64,000 nucleotides of DNA, taken from positions 50,011-114,010 of the forward strand of contig JAQIJD010000011.1 in the NCBI GenBank assembly GCA_036946415.1, given 5' to 3'. This DNA is from Sphingomonas_Q fennica_A. Its GTDB lineage: Bacteria; Pseudomonadota; Alphaproteobacteria; Sphingomonadales; Sphingomonadaceae. Shown here piece by piece: positions 41,284 through 49,411 of this stretch. A program made the position numbers and the translations under genes. Every line of letters starts with the position of its first letter. The first letter of the stretch is position 1. Under the pieces are notes generated by a model. It was not told where the DNA came from, did not search any database, and worked only from the letters and a program-made list of their open reading frames with translations.

Positions 41284-43410
41284 GTGACCGCTCTGCTCGC
41301 CATCCTCGCCGCCGCCGCCGCGGCCGCACCCGCCGCGGCCCCGGCCGATCCGGACGAGGTCATCATCACCGGCCAGCAGTCCGACGGCAGCGACGCTTAT
41401 GCGATCAGCGCGCAGACCACCGCCACGCGCATCCCGCTGTCGCTGCGCGAGACGCCGCAATCGGTAAGCGTCGTCACCCGCGCGCAGATCGACGACTTCC
41501 AGCTCAACGACATCAATCAGTTGCTGACGACGGTGCCGGGCTTGAACGTGCAGGCGGGCGAGACCGACCGCGTCTATTATTCGGCGCGCGGGTTCGACAT
41601 CCAGACCTTCCAGATCGACGGCATCGGCGTGCCCTTCGCCTTCGGCATCCAGACCGGATCGATCGACACCGCCTTCTACGACAATATCCAGGTGGTGCGC
41701 GGCGCGCCGGGGCTGCTGTCCTCCACCGGCAATCCGTCCGCCGTCGTCAACTTCATCCGCAAGCGGCCGACGCGCGATCTGGCCGCGAACGCCAGCGCCC
41801 AATATGGCTCGTTCGACAATCTGCGGCTGACCGCCGACGTCAGCACGCCGATCACCGCCGACGGTTCGGTCCGCGCCCGCGCGGTCGGCGCCTATACCGA
41901 TACCGACAGCCATCTCGACCGCTACGGCCTGCGCCGCTGGGTCGGCTACGGCGTCGTCGAGGCCGATCTGGGGCCGAATACCGTCGTCAGCGCCGGCTAC
42001 GGCCATCAGGACCACCACAGCCGCGGGGCGATGTGGGGGGCGATCCCGATCACCTATACGGACGGCACCCCGCTCGACATCCCGCGCTCCAGCAACGTCG
42101 CGCCCGACTGGTCGTCGTGGCACATCATCGACCGGCAGATCTTCGGCGACGTGACGCACGATCTCGGGGACGGCTGGGTGGCGCGGCTGAGCGCGATCCG
42201 CCGCGCGACCAGCGAGGCGGACGAACTGTTCTACGTCTTCGGCAACCCCGTGCGCGGCGCGCCGGGTGGTATCGTGCTGGCCGATCCCAACAATCCGCTC
42301 GATTTCGATCGCGGCATCCAAAGCTATCCCGGCGCCTTCCGCGCCCAGACGCGCAACCTGACGCTGGAAGCCTATGTCACCGGCCCGGTCACATTGTTCG
42401 GCCGCCAGCACGACGTGAACATCGGCGTGAACCGCAGCGCGCAGGACTATCGCCAGTCCTCGGCCTACGTCGACAGCACGATCGGCGTGCTGCTGCCCTT
42501 CCCGGACCTGTTCCAAGGCAATTTCCCGCGGCCCGACTTTCCGACGACCTTCTCCACCGCCTATCTGTCGAGCCAGAACACGCAGACGCGGCGCGAGACG
42601 GTCTACGGCCTCGTCCGCCTCAACCCCGCCGATGCGTTGAAAGTGATGCTGGGCGGCAACCTAACCCACGCGCGCAGCGAGGGCTTCTCCTACGGCGTGG
42701 ACACCAATTTCGACAATACGCGCTTCCTGCCGTTCGTCGGCGCCACGCTCGATCTGACGACCAACATCAGCGCCTACGGCAGCTATGCGACGATCTTCAA
42801 CCCGCAGACCCAGATCGGCGAGGACTTCCGCGTGCTCGATCCGATCAAGGGCAACAATGCCGAACTGGGCTTCAAGGCGGACTGGCTGGGCGGCCGGATG
42901 AACGCGACCGTCGCCGTGTTCCGCGCGCGGCAGGACAATACCGCCGAGAGCATCGGCTTCGTCGGCGGGCGGACGATCTCGCGCGGGGTCGACGCCCGAT
43001 CGGAAGGGATCGAGGTCGAGGTCGGCGGCACGCCGGCCGAGGGACTGAACGTGACCGGCGGCTATACGCTGATGCGGATCGAGGACGAGAACGGCGACCG
43101 CGCCCGCACCTTCGTGCCGCGCAACACCGCGCGCCTGAACGTCAGCTACGCGCTGCCGATGCTGCCCGCGCTGAAGCTGGGCGCCTCCGCCCAATATCAA
43201 AGTCGCATCACCTCCCCCACCGGCCTCGGCCGGCAGGGCGCCTACGGCCTGCTCGATCTGCTCGCCGCTTACGCCATCACCCCCAACGTCTCGCTGGCGG
43301 CGAACCTGCGCAACGTGACGAACACCAAATATCTCACCGCCACCAATTTCGACGGCGGCTATTACGGCGCGCCGCGCAGCATCCTGGGCACGATCAGCGT
43401 GCGCTATTGA
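41284..43410 (+). CDS. TonB-dependent siderophore receptor
   Basis: The product has 708 residues and a GTG start with GGGGGGA upstream. After a signal peptide ending PAAAPA, the plug contains a TonB-box-like DEVIITGQ, IPLSLRETPQSVSVVTRAQI, INQLLTTVPGLNVQAGETDR and VVRGAPGLLSSTGNPSAVVN. These are typical of ferric-siderophore receptors of the FhuE/FpvA type. The C-terminus ends GTISVRY as expected for an outer-membrane barrel. It is divergent from prfB and followed by a strong terminator. Confidence 0.92.
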   Translation: MTALLAILAAAAAAAPAAAPADPDEVIITGQQSDGSDAYAISAQTTATRIPLSLRETPQSVSVVTRAQIDDFQLNDINQLLTTVPGLNVQAGETDRVYYSARGFDIQTFQIDGIGVPFAFGIQTGSIDTAFYDNIQVVRGAPGLLSSTGNPSAVVNFIRKRPTRDLAANASAQYGSFDNLRLTADVSTPITADGSVRARAVGAYTDTDSHLDRYGLRRWVGYGVVEADLGPNTVVSAGYGHQDHHSRGAMWGAIPITYTDGTPLDIPRSSNVAPDWSSWHIIDRQIFGDVTHDLGDGWVARLSAIRRATSEADELFYVFGNPVRGAPGGIVLADPNNPLDFDRGIQSYPGAFRAQTRNLTLEAYVTGPVTLFGRQHDVNIGVNRSAQDYRQSSAYVDSTIGVLLPFPDLFQGNFPRPDFPTTFSTAYLSSQNTQTRRETVYGLVRLNPADALKVMLGGNLTHARSEGFSYGVDTNFDNTRFLPFVGATLDLTTNISAYGSYATIFNPQTQIGEDFRVLDPIKGNNAELGFKADWLGGRMNATVAVFRARQDNTAESIGFVGGRTISRGVDARSEGIEVEVGGTPAEGLNVTGGYTLMRIEDENGDRARTFVPRNTARLNVSYALPMLPALKLGASAQYQSRITSPTGLGRQGAYGLLDLLAAYAITPNVSLAANLRNVTNTKYLTATNFDGGYYGAPRSILGTISVRY

Positions 43411-43487
43411 GCGGCAGCGGCCTTGAAGCGATGGGGCGATGGGGTTATGTAAGCCCTGTCGGAAAGATGCATTGATCTTCCTTATCG

Positions 43488-43515
43488 AACCCCGGTCGTT
43501 GCAGCGGCCGGGGTT
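43488..43515 (+). terminator. Terminator of the siderophore receptor gene
   Basis: AACCCCGG (43488-43495) pairs perfectly with CCGGGGTT (43508-43515), followed by CTTTG. It lies 78 bases after the receptor stop. Confidence 0.8.
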
Positions 43516-43525
43516 CTTTGCGTTT

Positions 43526-43595
43526 GGGGTCCGGGTTGCAGCCCGAACCCCGCCCGTCACGCTACTTCGAGCGTGAAACCTCGACAATCTTGAGG
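43526..43595. other. Row of three stem-loops between terminator and cloverleaf
   Basis: GGGGT-CGGG (43526-43535) pairs with CCCG-ACCCC (43542-43551) with one internal C/A mismatch. TCACGCT (43557-43563) pairs with AGCGTGA (43570-43576). CCTC (43579-43582) pairs with GAGG (43592-43595), extended by a wobble and an A-T pair. No coding capacity is evident. With the flanking elements, this region of about 270 bases is almost continuously foldable. Confidence 0.55.
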
Positions 43596-43625
43596 ATCAA
43601 GGTCGCAAAGGCGCACACCGCCGTT

Positions 43626-43761
43626 AGAGTTTGACCCAGCAAAGCTGGATCAGGGGCGGCACCAGCCCGCTCCCCCACCCGACCTCCCAATCAGGGTACG
43701 CTATGGGAGGTCGGGTGGGGGAGCGGGCTGGTGCCGTATCCACGTGAGTGGATCAAACTCT
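43626..43761. repeat. 136-bp cloverleaf-shaped inverted repeat
   Basis: An outer stem pairs AGAGTTTG (43626-43633) with CAAACTCT (43754-43761). Inside are three hairpins. CCAGC/GCTGG closes an AAA loop at 43636-43648. Perfect 32-bp arms (43658-43689 and 43704-43735) flank a 14-base loop. ATCCAC/GTGGAT closes a GTGA tetraloop at 43738-43753. No ORF is convincing here. It could be a palindromic mobile element (MITE-like), a cruciform protein-binding site or a structured RNA. Confidence 0.8.
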
Positions 43762-43868
43762 CAAGCGATGGCTACGTCGGAGATCTGCAAGGTCATCTCC
43801 TTATGCGGCAGGATTGCCGCACGCGCACTCTGGCCGGAGAAACGCCGATCGCGCAACGGTGCCGCGCC

Positions 43869-44489
43869 TCAGCCCCCCGCCGCCGCCTTCGCGCGCTCCT
43901 GCTCCAGCCGGCCGCGCTGCGCCTCGATCTGGCGGCGGGCGTCGTCGGTCTGGCGGCGGTCGGTTTCGATGGCGGCGCGGCGGGCCTCCCATTGCTGGAC
44001 GGCGGCGCCGGTGAAGCGGCCCTCGGCCTGCATCCGCACGCGTTCCTGCTCCCACGCCTCGCGCCGCGCCTCGAACCCCAGGCGAAGCTGTTCGGCCTCC
44101 TGCCGCAGCGATTCGCTGCGCGCGCGATAGTCGGCGTCGCTCGGCCCGCTGCGGGCGACGGGGGCGGCGGGTGTCGCAACCGGCGCGGGCGGCGCCGGCC
44201 GGGGCGCGGGCCTGCCGTCGATACGGTTGGCGCGGGTCGCGGCGCGGGCGCGGGCGGCCTCGCCCTTGTCCTCGGCCTTCGCATCGCGGCCCGCCGCCAG
44301 CCGATCGGCCTGCGCCTGCCGCTGGCGGTCGAGCGCCTGCTGCTGCTGGGCGGCGGCCCCCGCCCGATCCGTGGCCAGCGCCGCGCGCTGCGCCGCCGCC
44401 TCCGCGCGCAGGCGGGCGGCATCGGGATAGGATTGGGCGAACGTCGCCGCCGGCCACAGGCAGAAAGCGGCGATTACGAGCAGGCGCAT
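43869..44489 (-). CDS. Periplasmic coiled-coil protein, unknown function
   Basis: The product has 206 residues. A signal peptide ends ATFA (about 18). The mature protein is Ala/Gln/Arg-rich and strongly helical (LRAEAAAQRAALATDRAG, QQQQALDRQRQAQADRL), with a Pro/Ala hinge near the middle and a second coiled coil (SLRQEAEQLRLGFEARREA, ARRQIEAQRGRLEQERAKA). ATG 44489 is preferred because AGGAG lies 9 bases upstream; ATG 44498 abuts that motif. No family is recognised. Confidence 0.75.
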   Translation of the reverse strand: MRLLVIAAFCLWPAATFAQSYPDAARLRAEAAAQRAALATDRAGAAAQQQQALDRQRQAQADRLAAGRDAKAEDKGEAARARAATRANRIDGRPAPRPAPPAPVATPAAPVARSGPSDADYRARSESLRQEAEQLRLGFEARREAWEQERVRMQAEGRFTGAAVQQWEARRAAIETDRRQTDDARRQIEAQRGRLEQERAKAAAGG

Positions 44490-44585
44490 CGGGCACATCT
44501 CCTTCCTGGCCGCACCGATGGGCGGGCGCATCCCGCCATGGCATAAGCCGAATGAACGATCGCTCAACAGGCAAAGGATATCGCG

Positions 44586-45011
44586 ATGAATGGGGAAGCG
44601 GATGCCATCATCGCCCGGCTGGGGCTGGCGCCCCACCCCGAGGGCGGCTTCTATCGGGAGACGTGGCGGGTGCCGGGCGATCCCCGATCGGCGGCGACGG
44701 GCATCCTGTTCCTGCTGCGCGCCGGCGAACGATCGCACTGGCACCGCGTCGATGCCGAAGAGATGTGGCTGTGGCACGCCGGCCATCCGCTCGCGCTCCG
44801 GATCGCGCCGGCCGATGCCGGGCCGGTGACGACGCTGCGGCTGGGGCCGGACGTGCTGGCCGGCGAAGCGCCGCAAGGACTGGTGCCGGCCGGCGCGTGG
44901 CAGGCGGCCGAGGCCGACCGCGGCTGGGCATTGGTCAGCTGCGTGGTCGTGCCAGGGTTCGACTTCGCCGGCTTCCACCTCGCCCCGCCCGGCTGGACAC
45001 CCGGCGCATGA
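44586..45011 (+). CDS. Cupin_5 (DUF985) family protein
   Basis: This 141-residue single-domain cupin has IIARLGLAPHPEGGFYRETW, GILFLLRAGERSHWHRVDAE, EMWLWHAGHPLAL, LVPAGAWQAAE and CVVVPGFDFAGFHL, matching the DUF985 group. The histidines in SHWHRVDAEE could bind a metal. Family members are sugar or small-acid binding proteins or isomerases of unclear role. AGGA lies 7 bases before ATG. Confidence 0.88.
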   Translation: MNGEADAIIARLGLAPHPEGGFYRETWRVPGDPRSAATGILFLLRAGERSHWHRVDAEEMWLWHAGHPLALRIAPADAGPVTTLRLGPDVLAGEAPQGLVPAGAWQAAEADRGWALVSCVVVPGFDFAGFHLAPPGWTPGA

Positions 45012-45015
45012 CGAA

Positions 45016-45044
45016 ACCCGCCCCCACGCGGGGTGGGAGCGGGT
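45016..45044. terminator. Convergent hairpin terminator
   Basis: ACCCGC (45016-45021) pairs with GCGGGT (45039-45044), with an inner CCCAC/GTGGG stem. It lies between the cupin gene and rpmB. Confidence 0.7.
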
Positions 45045-45087
45045 CCATCGTCCGACCGTGATCGGGGCGGCCGGGGCCGCCCGCCGA

Positions 45088-45387
45088 TCAGGCCGCCTCG
45101 GCGGCGGCCGCGGTCTTCTTCTTGATCTCGCGCTTCAGGCGGCGCGCGGCGAGCGAGAGCTGCTCGTCGCCGGTCTTGACCAGCCAATTGTCTAGCCCGC
45201 CGACATGCTCGACCGAGCGCAGGCCGTGGGTGGAGACGCGCAGGCGCACGCTGCGGCCCAACGCGTCGGACATCAGCGTCACGTTCTGCAAATTGGGCAG
45301 AAAGGTCCGCTTGGTCTTGTTGTTGGCGTGCGACACGTTGTGTCCCACCTGACGGCCCTTGCCGGTCAGTTCGCAAATGCGCGACAT
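45088..45387 (-). CDS. rpmB: 50S ribosomal protein L28
   Basis: L28 is recognised by MSRICELTGKGRQVGHNVSH, NNKTKRTFLPNLQ and RLRVSTHGLRSVEHVGGL. The 99-residue protein has the longer alphaproteobacterial C-terminus (KREIKKKTAAAAEA). The first Cys-Glu-Leu-Thr-Gly segment lacks the second CxxC pair of zinc-binding L28 forms. Confidence 0.96.
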   Translation of the reverse strand: MSRICELTGKGRQVGHNVSHANNKTKRTFLPNLQNVTLMSDALGRSVRLRVSTHGLRSVEHVGGLDNWLVKTGDEQLSLAARRLKREIKKKTAAAAEAA

Positions 45388-45541
45388 CGCTTCTAATCCT
45401 GCTGTTCGGTTGCCCGGAAAGTGCGCCGCCCTACCGAGGCTGCCGGGATTCGTCAACCGCATCGCCATCGATCTATTTCCGGCCTGCAACCGTTTCGCCA
45501 AAGATACGTTCACCGGCAACCATTTACAGGGAGAGATCGAA

Positions 45542-45811
45542 ATGCGTCCTATCCTCGCCATCGTCGTGGTGATCGTACTTGCGCTGATCGTGGCTGTCGC
45601 CACCGGCTTCATCAGTCTTTCCGGCGAATCCGGATCGCTGCCCAAGGTCGCGGTCGAGGGTGGCAGCCTGCCTAAGGTGGATGCGGACGTGGGCAAGATC
45701 CAGGTCGGCACCAAGCAGGAGACGATCGAAGTGCCCAAGGTCGAGGTCGGCACCACGAAGGAAGCCGTCAGCGTGCCGGTCGTCGGCGTGCAGAAGCCGG
45801 CCGGCAACTGA
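45542..45811 (+). CDS. Small membrane-anchored protein with internal repeats
   Basis: The product has 89 residues: an N-terminal transmembrane helix (ILAIVVVIVLALIVAVATGF), then two GSLPKV repeats and a Val/Lys/Glu-rich tail with related units (KIQVGTKQETIEVPKVEVGT, then TTKEAVSVPVVGV). The tail alternates hydrophobic and charged residues and may form beta structure outside the membrane. GGGAGAG lies 6 bases upstream of ATG. No family is recognised. Confidence 0.75.
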   Translation: MRPILAIVVVIVLALIVAVATGFISLSGESGSLPKVAVEGGSLPKVDADVGKIQVGTKQETIEVPKVEVGTTKEAVSVPVVGVQKPAGN

Positions 45812-45823
45812 GGCGTGGCCGGG

Positions 45824-46042
45824 ATGGCGCGCCCCAGCCCCGCGGCGGTGGTCGCCGCCATCCTGTTGCCGCCGCTCGGCATCTATCTCGTGCGCGGCCT
45901 CGGCCCGGCCTTCTGGGTCGGGGTCGCGCTCACCATCTTCTGGTGGCTGCCCGGCATCGCCTTCGCGCTCGTCGTGCAATTCGCGCCGCACCTCCTGCCG
46001 CCGCGGCTGCTGGCGGCTGGGCGCGGTGCCCCTGCCGCCTGA
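45824..46042 (+). CDS. YqaE/Pmp3-family small membrane protein
   Basis: The product has 72 residues with two hydrophobic helices: VVAAILLPPLGIYLVRGLGP and FWVGVALTIFWWLPGIAFAL. LLPPLG and WWLPGIAFA are typical of the Pmp3/YqaE family, which affects membrane potential in stress. ATG 45824 is chosen because GAGG lies 10 bases upstream; GTG 45815 would be one base away. Confidence 0.85.
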   Translation: MARPSPAAVVAAILLPPLGIYLVRGLGPAFWVGVALTIFWWLPGIAFALVVQFAPHLLPPRLLAAGRGAPAA

Positions 46043-46091
46043 CGGCACACGGGCGGGGTGTCGATCCCCGCCCGTTCCGTTACGAAGGGCG

Positions 46092-46547
46092 ATGCCCTTC
46101 CCCCTCCCCCACCCGATGCGCCTGGCGCTCGACCTCGCCGGGGACGCGGCGACTGCGGGCGAAGTGCCGGTAGGCGCGGTGCTGACCGCGGCGGACGGGC
46201 GTGTCGTCGCCACTTCCGCCAATCGCATGCGGACGGACCACGATCCTACCGCCCATGCCGAAATCGTCGCGATCCGCGCCGCCGCTACCGCCCTCGGCCG
46301 CCCCCGTCTCGACGGCTGCACCCTGTGGGTGACGCTGGAGCCGTGCGCGATGTGCGCCGGGGCGATCGCCCTCGCCCGCATCGCCCGGCTGTATTATGCG
46401 GCGGACGATCCCAAGGGTGGTGCCGTCGCGCACGGCCCGAGACTCTTCGCCCAGCCGACCTGCCATCACCGGCCCGACGTCTATGCGGGCATCGGGGCGG
46501 TGGCGGCCGCCGAACAGTTGCGGGGCTTCTTCGCGCAACGCCGCTGA
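46092..46547 (+). CDS. tadA: tRNA adenosine(34) deaminase
   Basis: This 151-residue deaminase has the zinc site TAHAEIVAIR (His and catalytic Glu) and EPCAMCAGAI (two Cys), with VPVGAVLTAADG ahead. TadA converts A34 to inosine in tRNA-Arg. A related guanine deaminase or generic nucleoside deaminase is less likely given the PCAMCAGA context and YYAADDPKGGAV. Confidence 0.92.
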   Translation: MPFPLPHPMRLALDLAGDAATAGEVPVGAVLTAADGRVVATSANRMRTDHDPTAHAEIVAIRAAATALGRPRLDGCTLWVTLEPCAMCAGAIALARIARLYYAADDPKGGAVAHGPRLFAQPTCHHRPDVYAGIGAVAAAEQLRGFFAQRR

Positions 46548-46606
46548 AGATGGTTTGCACGGAGGTGTCGCGCCTGCCTGCGAGACGCTATCGGAGCAAT
46601 TGCGAA

Positions 46607-46632
46607 GGATGGGGCGCCCGCGCACCCCATCC
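46607..46632. terminator. Convergent hairpin terminator
   Basis: GGATGGGG (46607-46614) pairs with CCCCATCC (46625-46632), between tadA and the OmpA-family gene. Confidence 0.7.
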
Positions 46633-46640
46633 CCTGTCGA

Positions 46641-47321
46641 TCAGCCGGCCGCCTGATCCGTCACCGGCACGATCTTGATTTCGACGCGGCGGTTCTGGGC
46701 GCGGCCGTCGGCGGTGTCGTTGGTCGCGACCGGCTGGGACGAGCCGAAGCCCTGCGTGCCGATCCGCGCGCGCTGCACGCCCTGCACCCCCAGATAGTCC
46801 GCCACCGCCTGCGCGCGGTTGCGCGACAGCGGCAGGTTGATCGCATCGGAACCGGTCGAATCGGTATGGCCGTAGACGTCGATATAGGTCTGCGGATAGT
46901 CCTTCAGCGTCGTCGCCACCTGATCCAGCGTCGGGCGGAAGCCGGGCTGGATGGCATAGCTGTTCGTATCGAAGGTGATGCCGGACGGGATCTTCAGCAG
47001 CAGATCGTCGCCCTGCCGCTCCACCTCCACGCCGGTGCCCGCCGTCTTGGCGCGCAGATCGCGCTCCTGCTTGTCCATGTAGGCGCCGACCCCGGCCCCC
47101 GCGAGCGCGCCGATGCCCGCCCCCACGATCGCCTCGGTGCGGCTGCGCCGCCCGCCGACCAAGGTGCCGAGCAGCGCGCCGCCCGCCGCCCCCACGCCTG
47201 CGCCCAGGCCGGCGCGCGAGACGCGGCGCTGCCCGGTATCGGGATCGGTGGTGCAGGCGGCGGTGGTCGCCATCAGGGCGGCGGCGGCGGCGAGGCCGGT
47301 GATCCGGCGGGACTTCAGCAT
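46641..47321 (-). CDS. OmpA-family outer-membrane lipoprotein
   Basis: The product has 226 residues. The signal peptide ends in a lipobox with Cys23 (MATTAACTTD). A glycine-zipper segment follows (GLGAGVGAAGGALLGTLVGG, IVGAGIGALAGAGVGAYMD). The C-terminal OmpA domain (about 110-220) has TFDTNSYAIQPGFRPTLDQV, VYGHTDSTGSDAINLPLSRN and the peptidoglycan-binding NRRVEIKI. It probably tethers the outer membrane to peptidoglycan. AGGAG is upstream of ATG 47321. Confidence 0.92.
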   Translation of the reverse strand: MLKSRRITGLAAAAALMATTAACTTDPDTGQRRVSRAGLGAGVGAAGGALLGTLVGGRRSRTEAIVGAGIGALAGAGVGAYMDKQERDLRAKTAGTGVEVERQGDDLLLKIPSGITFDTNSYAIQPGFRPTLDQVATTLKDYPQTYIDVYGHTDSTGSDAINLPLSRNRAQAVADYLGVQGVQRARIGTQGFGSSQPVATNDTADGRAQNRRVEIKIVPVTDQAAG

Positions 47322-47433
47322 GATCGCTCCTTCGACACTTCGTTTCGTTGCCGTCCGCTCCACCGCCTGAACATCGCGTGAAAGAGGCGTTGTCGCGGGG
47401 TCGCCTTTCGCCGTAGAGCGACAGGCGACCACC

Positions 47434-48774
47434 ATGGCCAACGCCCCATCCCTCGCGCCGTTTCCGTTCGGTGATCTTGCGATCATCATCGGGCTCTGCA
47501 TCCTGAACGGCATCTTCGCGATGTCGGAACTGGCGATCGTCTCCGCCCGCCGCCCGCGGCTGGAGGCGATGGCACGCGGCAAGGCGAGCGGCGCGCGCGG
47601 CGCGCGCGCGGCGGTGGCGCTGGCCGCCGATCCCGGCAAGTTCCTCTCCACCGTCCAGATCGGCATCACGCTGATCGGCATCCTCGCCGGCGCTTATTCG
47701 GGCGCCAGCCTGGGCGGGCCGGTGGGAGAACGGCTGACGCTGCTGGGCGTGCCCGCCGCCGCCGCGGGCGAGGCGGGGTTCGCGCTGGTGATCGCGCTCA
47801 CCACCTTCGTCCAGCTCATCCTGGGGGAGCTGGTGCCCAAGCAGGTGGCGCTCCGCAATCCGGAGCCGATCGCCGCCTGGCTGGCGCTGCCGATGACGTG
47901 GCTGGCGCGGATCACCCTGCCGTTCGTGTGGGTGCTGGACCGGACGAGCGGCCTCATCTTCCGCCTCATGGGTCTCAGCCGCGAAGCCGAGAATCGCGTG
48001 ACCGCGGAGGAACTGCACCTCGTCGTCGCCGAAGCCTCGTCGGCGGGCGTGATCGAGGAAAGCGAGCGCCAGATCATCTCCGGCGTCGTCCGCCTGGCGG
48101 ACCGGCCGGTGCGCGAGGTGATGACGCCCCGCCGCTCGGTCGAATGGCTGGATGCCGATGCCGATGCCGCGCGCGTGCGCGAATGCCTCGCCCGGATGCC
48201 GCACAGCCGGATGCCGATCGCCGAGGGATCGGTCGATCGGCTGATCGGCGTCGTCCAGGCGCGCGACGTGGTGGGCGCGCTGATGGCCGGCGACGACATC
48301 GACCTGCGCGCGCTGATGCGCACCGCGCCGATCGTGCCCGACCAGATGGACGCGATGGACGCGCTGACCACGCTGCGCGAGGCGGACGTGCCGCTCGCCT
48401 TCGTGCATGACGAATATGGCCATTTCGAAGGGCTGGTGGCCCCGGCGGACCTTCTTGCCGCCATCGCCGGCGCCTTCGCCTCCGACCGGCCCGAAGGCGA
48501 GACCGATCCGCCGCTGGTCGAGCGGGAGGACGGCAGCTGGCTCGTCTCCGGCTCGCTGTCGGCCGATGCGCTGGCCGATCGGTTGGGGATCGATCTGCCC
48601 GAGGATCGTGATTATGCGACCTGCGCCGGCTTCACGCTGGCGGTATTGAAGCATCTGCCCAAGGTGGGCGAGACCTTCCGCTTCGACGACTGGCAGTTCG
48701 AGGTCGTCGACATGGACGGCCGCAAGATCGACAAATTGCTCGCGAGCAGGCGCCCCCGCCGCCGCGAGGCCTGA
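47434..48774 (+). CDS. DUF21/CBS/CorC_HlyC membrane protein (hemolysin C family)
   Basis: The product has 446 residues. An N-terminal DUF21 (CNNM) membrane domain (IIIGLCILNGIFAMSELAIV, ALVIALTTFVQLILGELVPK) is followed by a CBS pair (VREVMTPRRSVEWLDADAD, HSRMPIAEGSVDRLIGVVQA, LAFVHDEYGHFEGLVAPADL) and a CorC_HlyC domain (FTLAVLKHLPKVGETFRFDD). Such proteins are linked to magnesium or cobalt efflux and are often called hemolysins without evidence for lysis. It precedes the HHH protein by 15 bases. Confidence 0.93.
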   Translation: MANAPSLAPFPFGDLAIIIGLCILNGIFAMSELAIVSARRPRLEAMARGKASGARGARAAVALAADPGKFLSTVQIGITLIGILAGAYSGASLGGPVGERLTLLGVPAAAAGEAGFALVIALTTFVQLILGELVPKQVALRNPEPIAAWLALPMTWLARITLPFVWVLDRTSGLIFRLMGLSREAENRVTAEELHLVVAEASSAGVIEESERQIISGVVRLADRPVREVMTPRRSVEWLDADADAARVRECLARMPHSRMPIAEGSVDRLIGVVQARDVVGALMAGDDIDLRALMRTAPIVPDQMDAMDALTTLREADVPLAFVHDEYGHFEGLVAPADLLAAIAGAFASDRPEGETDPPLVEREDGSWLVSGSLSADALADRLGIDLPEDRDYATCAGFTLAVLKHLPKVGETFRFDDWQFEVVDMDGRKIDKLLASRRPRRREA

Positions 48775-48789
48775 CCCCGGACGGAACCC

Positions 48790-49284
48790 ATGCCGCTGAC
48801 CAATATCGAAATCGTCGCCATCATCCTCGGCGCCGCGGTGGCGCTCGCGCTGCTGGCGGTGATCCTGCTGCGCCGCCGCCGCCAGACGGTGCGCTTCGAT
48901 GCCACCGCCGCGGTGCCGCCGCCGGCCCCCCGCACCCCCGCCCCACCGCCGCCCGCGCCGGTTGCGGCGCCGCTGACATCGGCACCGGTTGCCGCGCCGT
49001 CGCCCGCCCCCGTCGCTCCGGCCCCGGCCGCCGCGGCATCCGAGCTCACCCGCCTCAAGGGCCTCGGCCCCAAGGCGGCGGCGCGGCTGAACGAACTGGG
49101 GGTCGCCGGCATCGCCGATCTGGCGGCGCTGGCCCCGGCCGAGGCGGCGGCGATCGACGCGCAGCTCGGCGCGTTCAGCGGCCGGCTGACGCGCGACCGC
49201 TGGGTCGAACAGGCGGCGATGCTCCACGCCGGCGAGATCGATCGCTACGAAGCGACCTTCGGCAAGCTCGGCGGGGCCGCCTGA
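48790..49284 (+). CDS. Membrane-anchored helix-hairpin-helix protein
   Basis: The product has 164 residues. An N-terminal transmembrane helix (IVAIILGAAVALALLAVILL), a basic patch (RRRRQ) and an Ala/Pro linker lead to a C-terminal domain with LTRLKGLGPKAAARLNELGV and ADLAALAPAEAAAIDAQLG. The latter is the helix-hairpin-helix fold of predicted flap endonuclease-like proteins (COG3743 type). It may bind DNA at the membrane, but no nuclease residues are visible. Confidence 0.8.
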   Translation: MPLTNIEIVAIILGAAVALALLAVILLRRRRQTVRFDATAAVPPPAPRTPAPPPPAPVAAPLTSAPVAAPSPAPVAPAPAAAASELTRLKGLGPKAAARLNELGVAGIADLAALAPAEAAAIDAQLGAFSGRLTRDRWVEQAAMLHAGEIDRYEATFGKLGGAA

Positions 49285-49411
49285 TCGGCGCCGCCGGGCA
49301 ACCGGCATCCTGCGGCAAGTCTATGGAAAGCCGGCCGATCGCGACGGCGATCCCGCCGGGTCGCTGCCGAACGCGCTTGGCGTCGTGCCTGCCGGGTGCC
49401 AAGCTGCGGCG

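Noticed and set aside
43626..43650. AGAGTTTGA resembles the start of 16S rRNA genes
   Set aside because: Only about nine bases match and no rRNA sequence follows; it is part of the cloverleaf outer stem.
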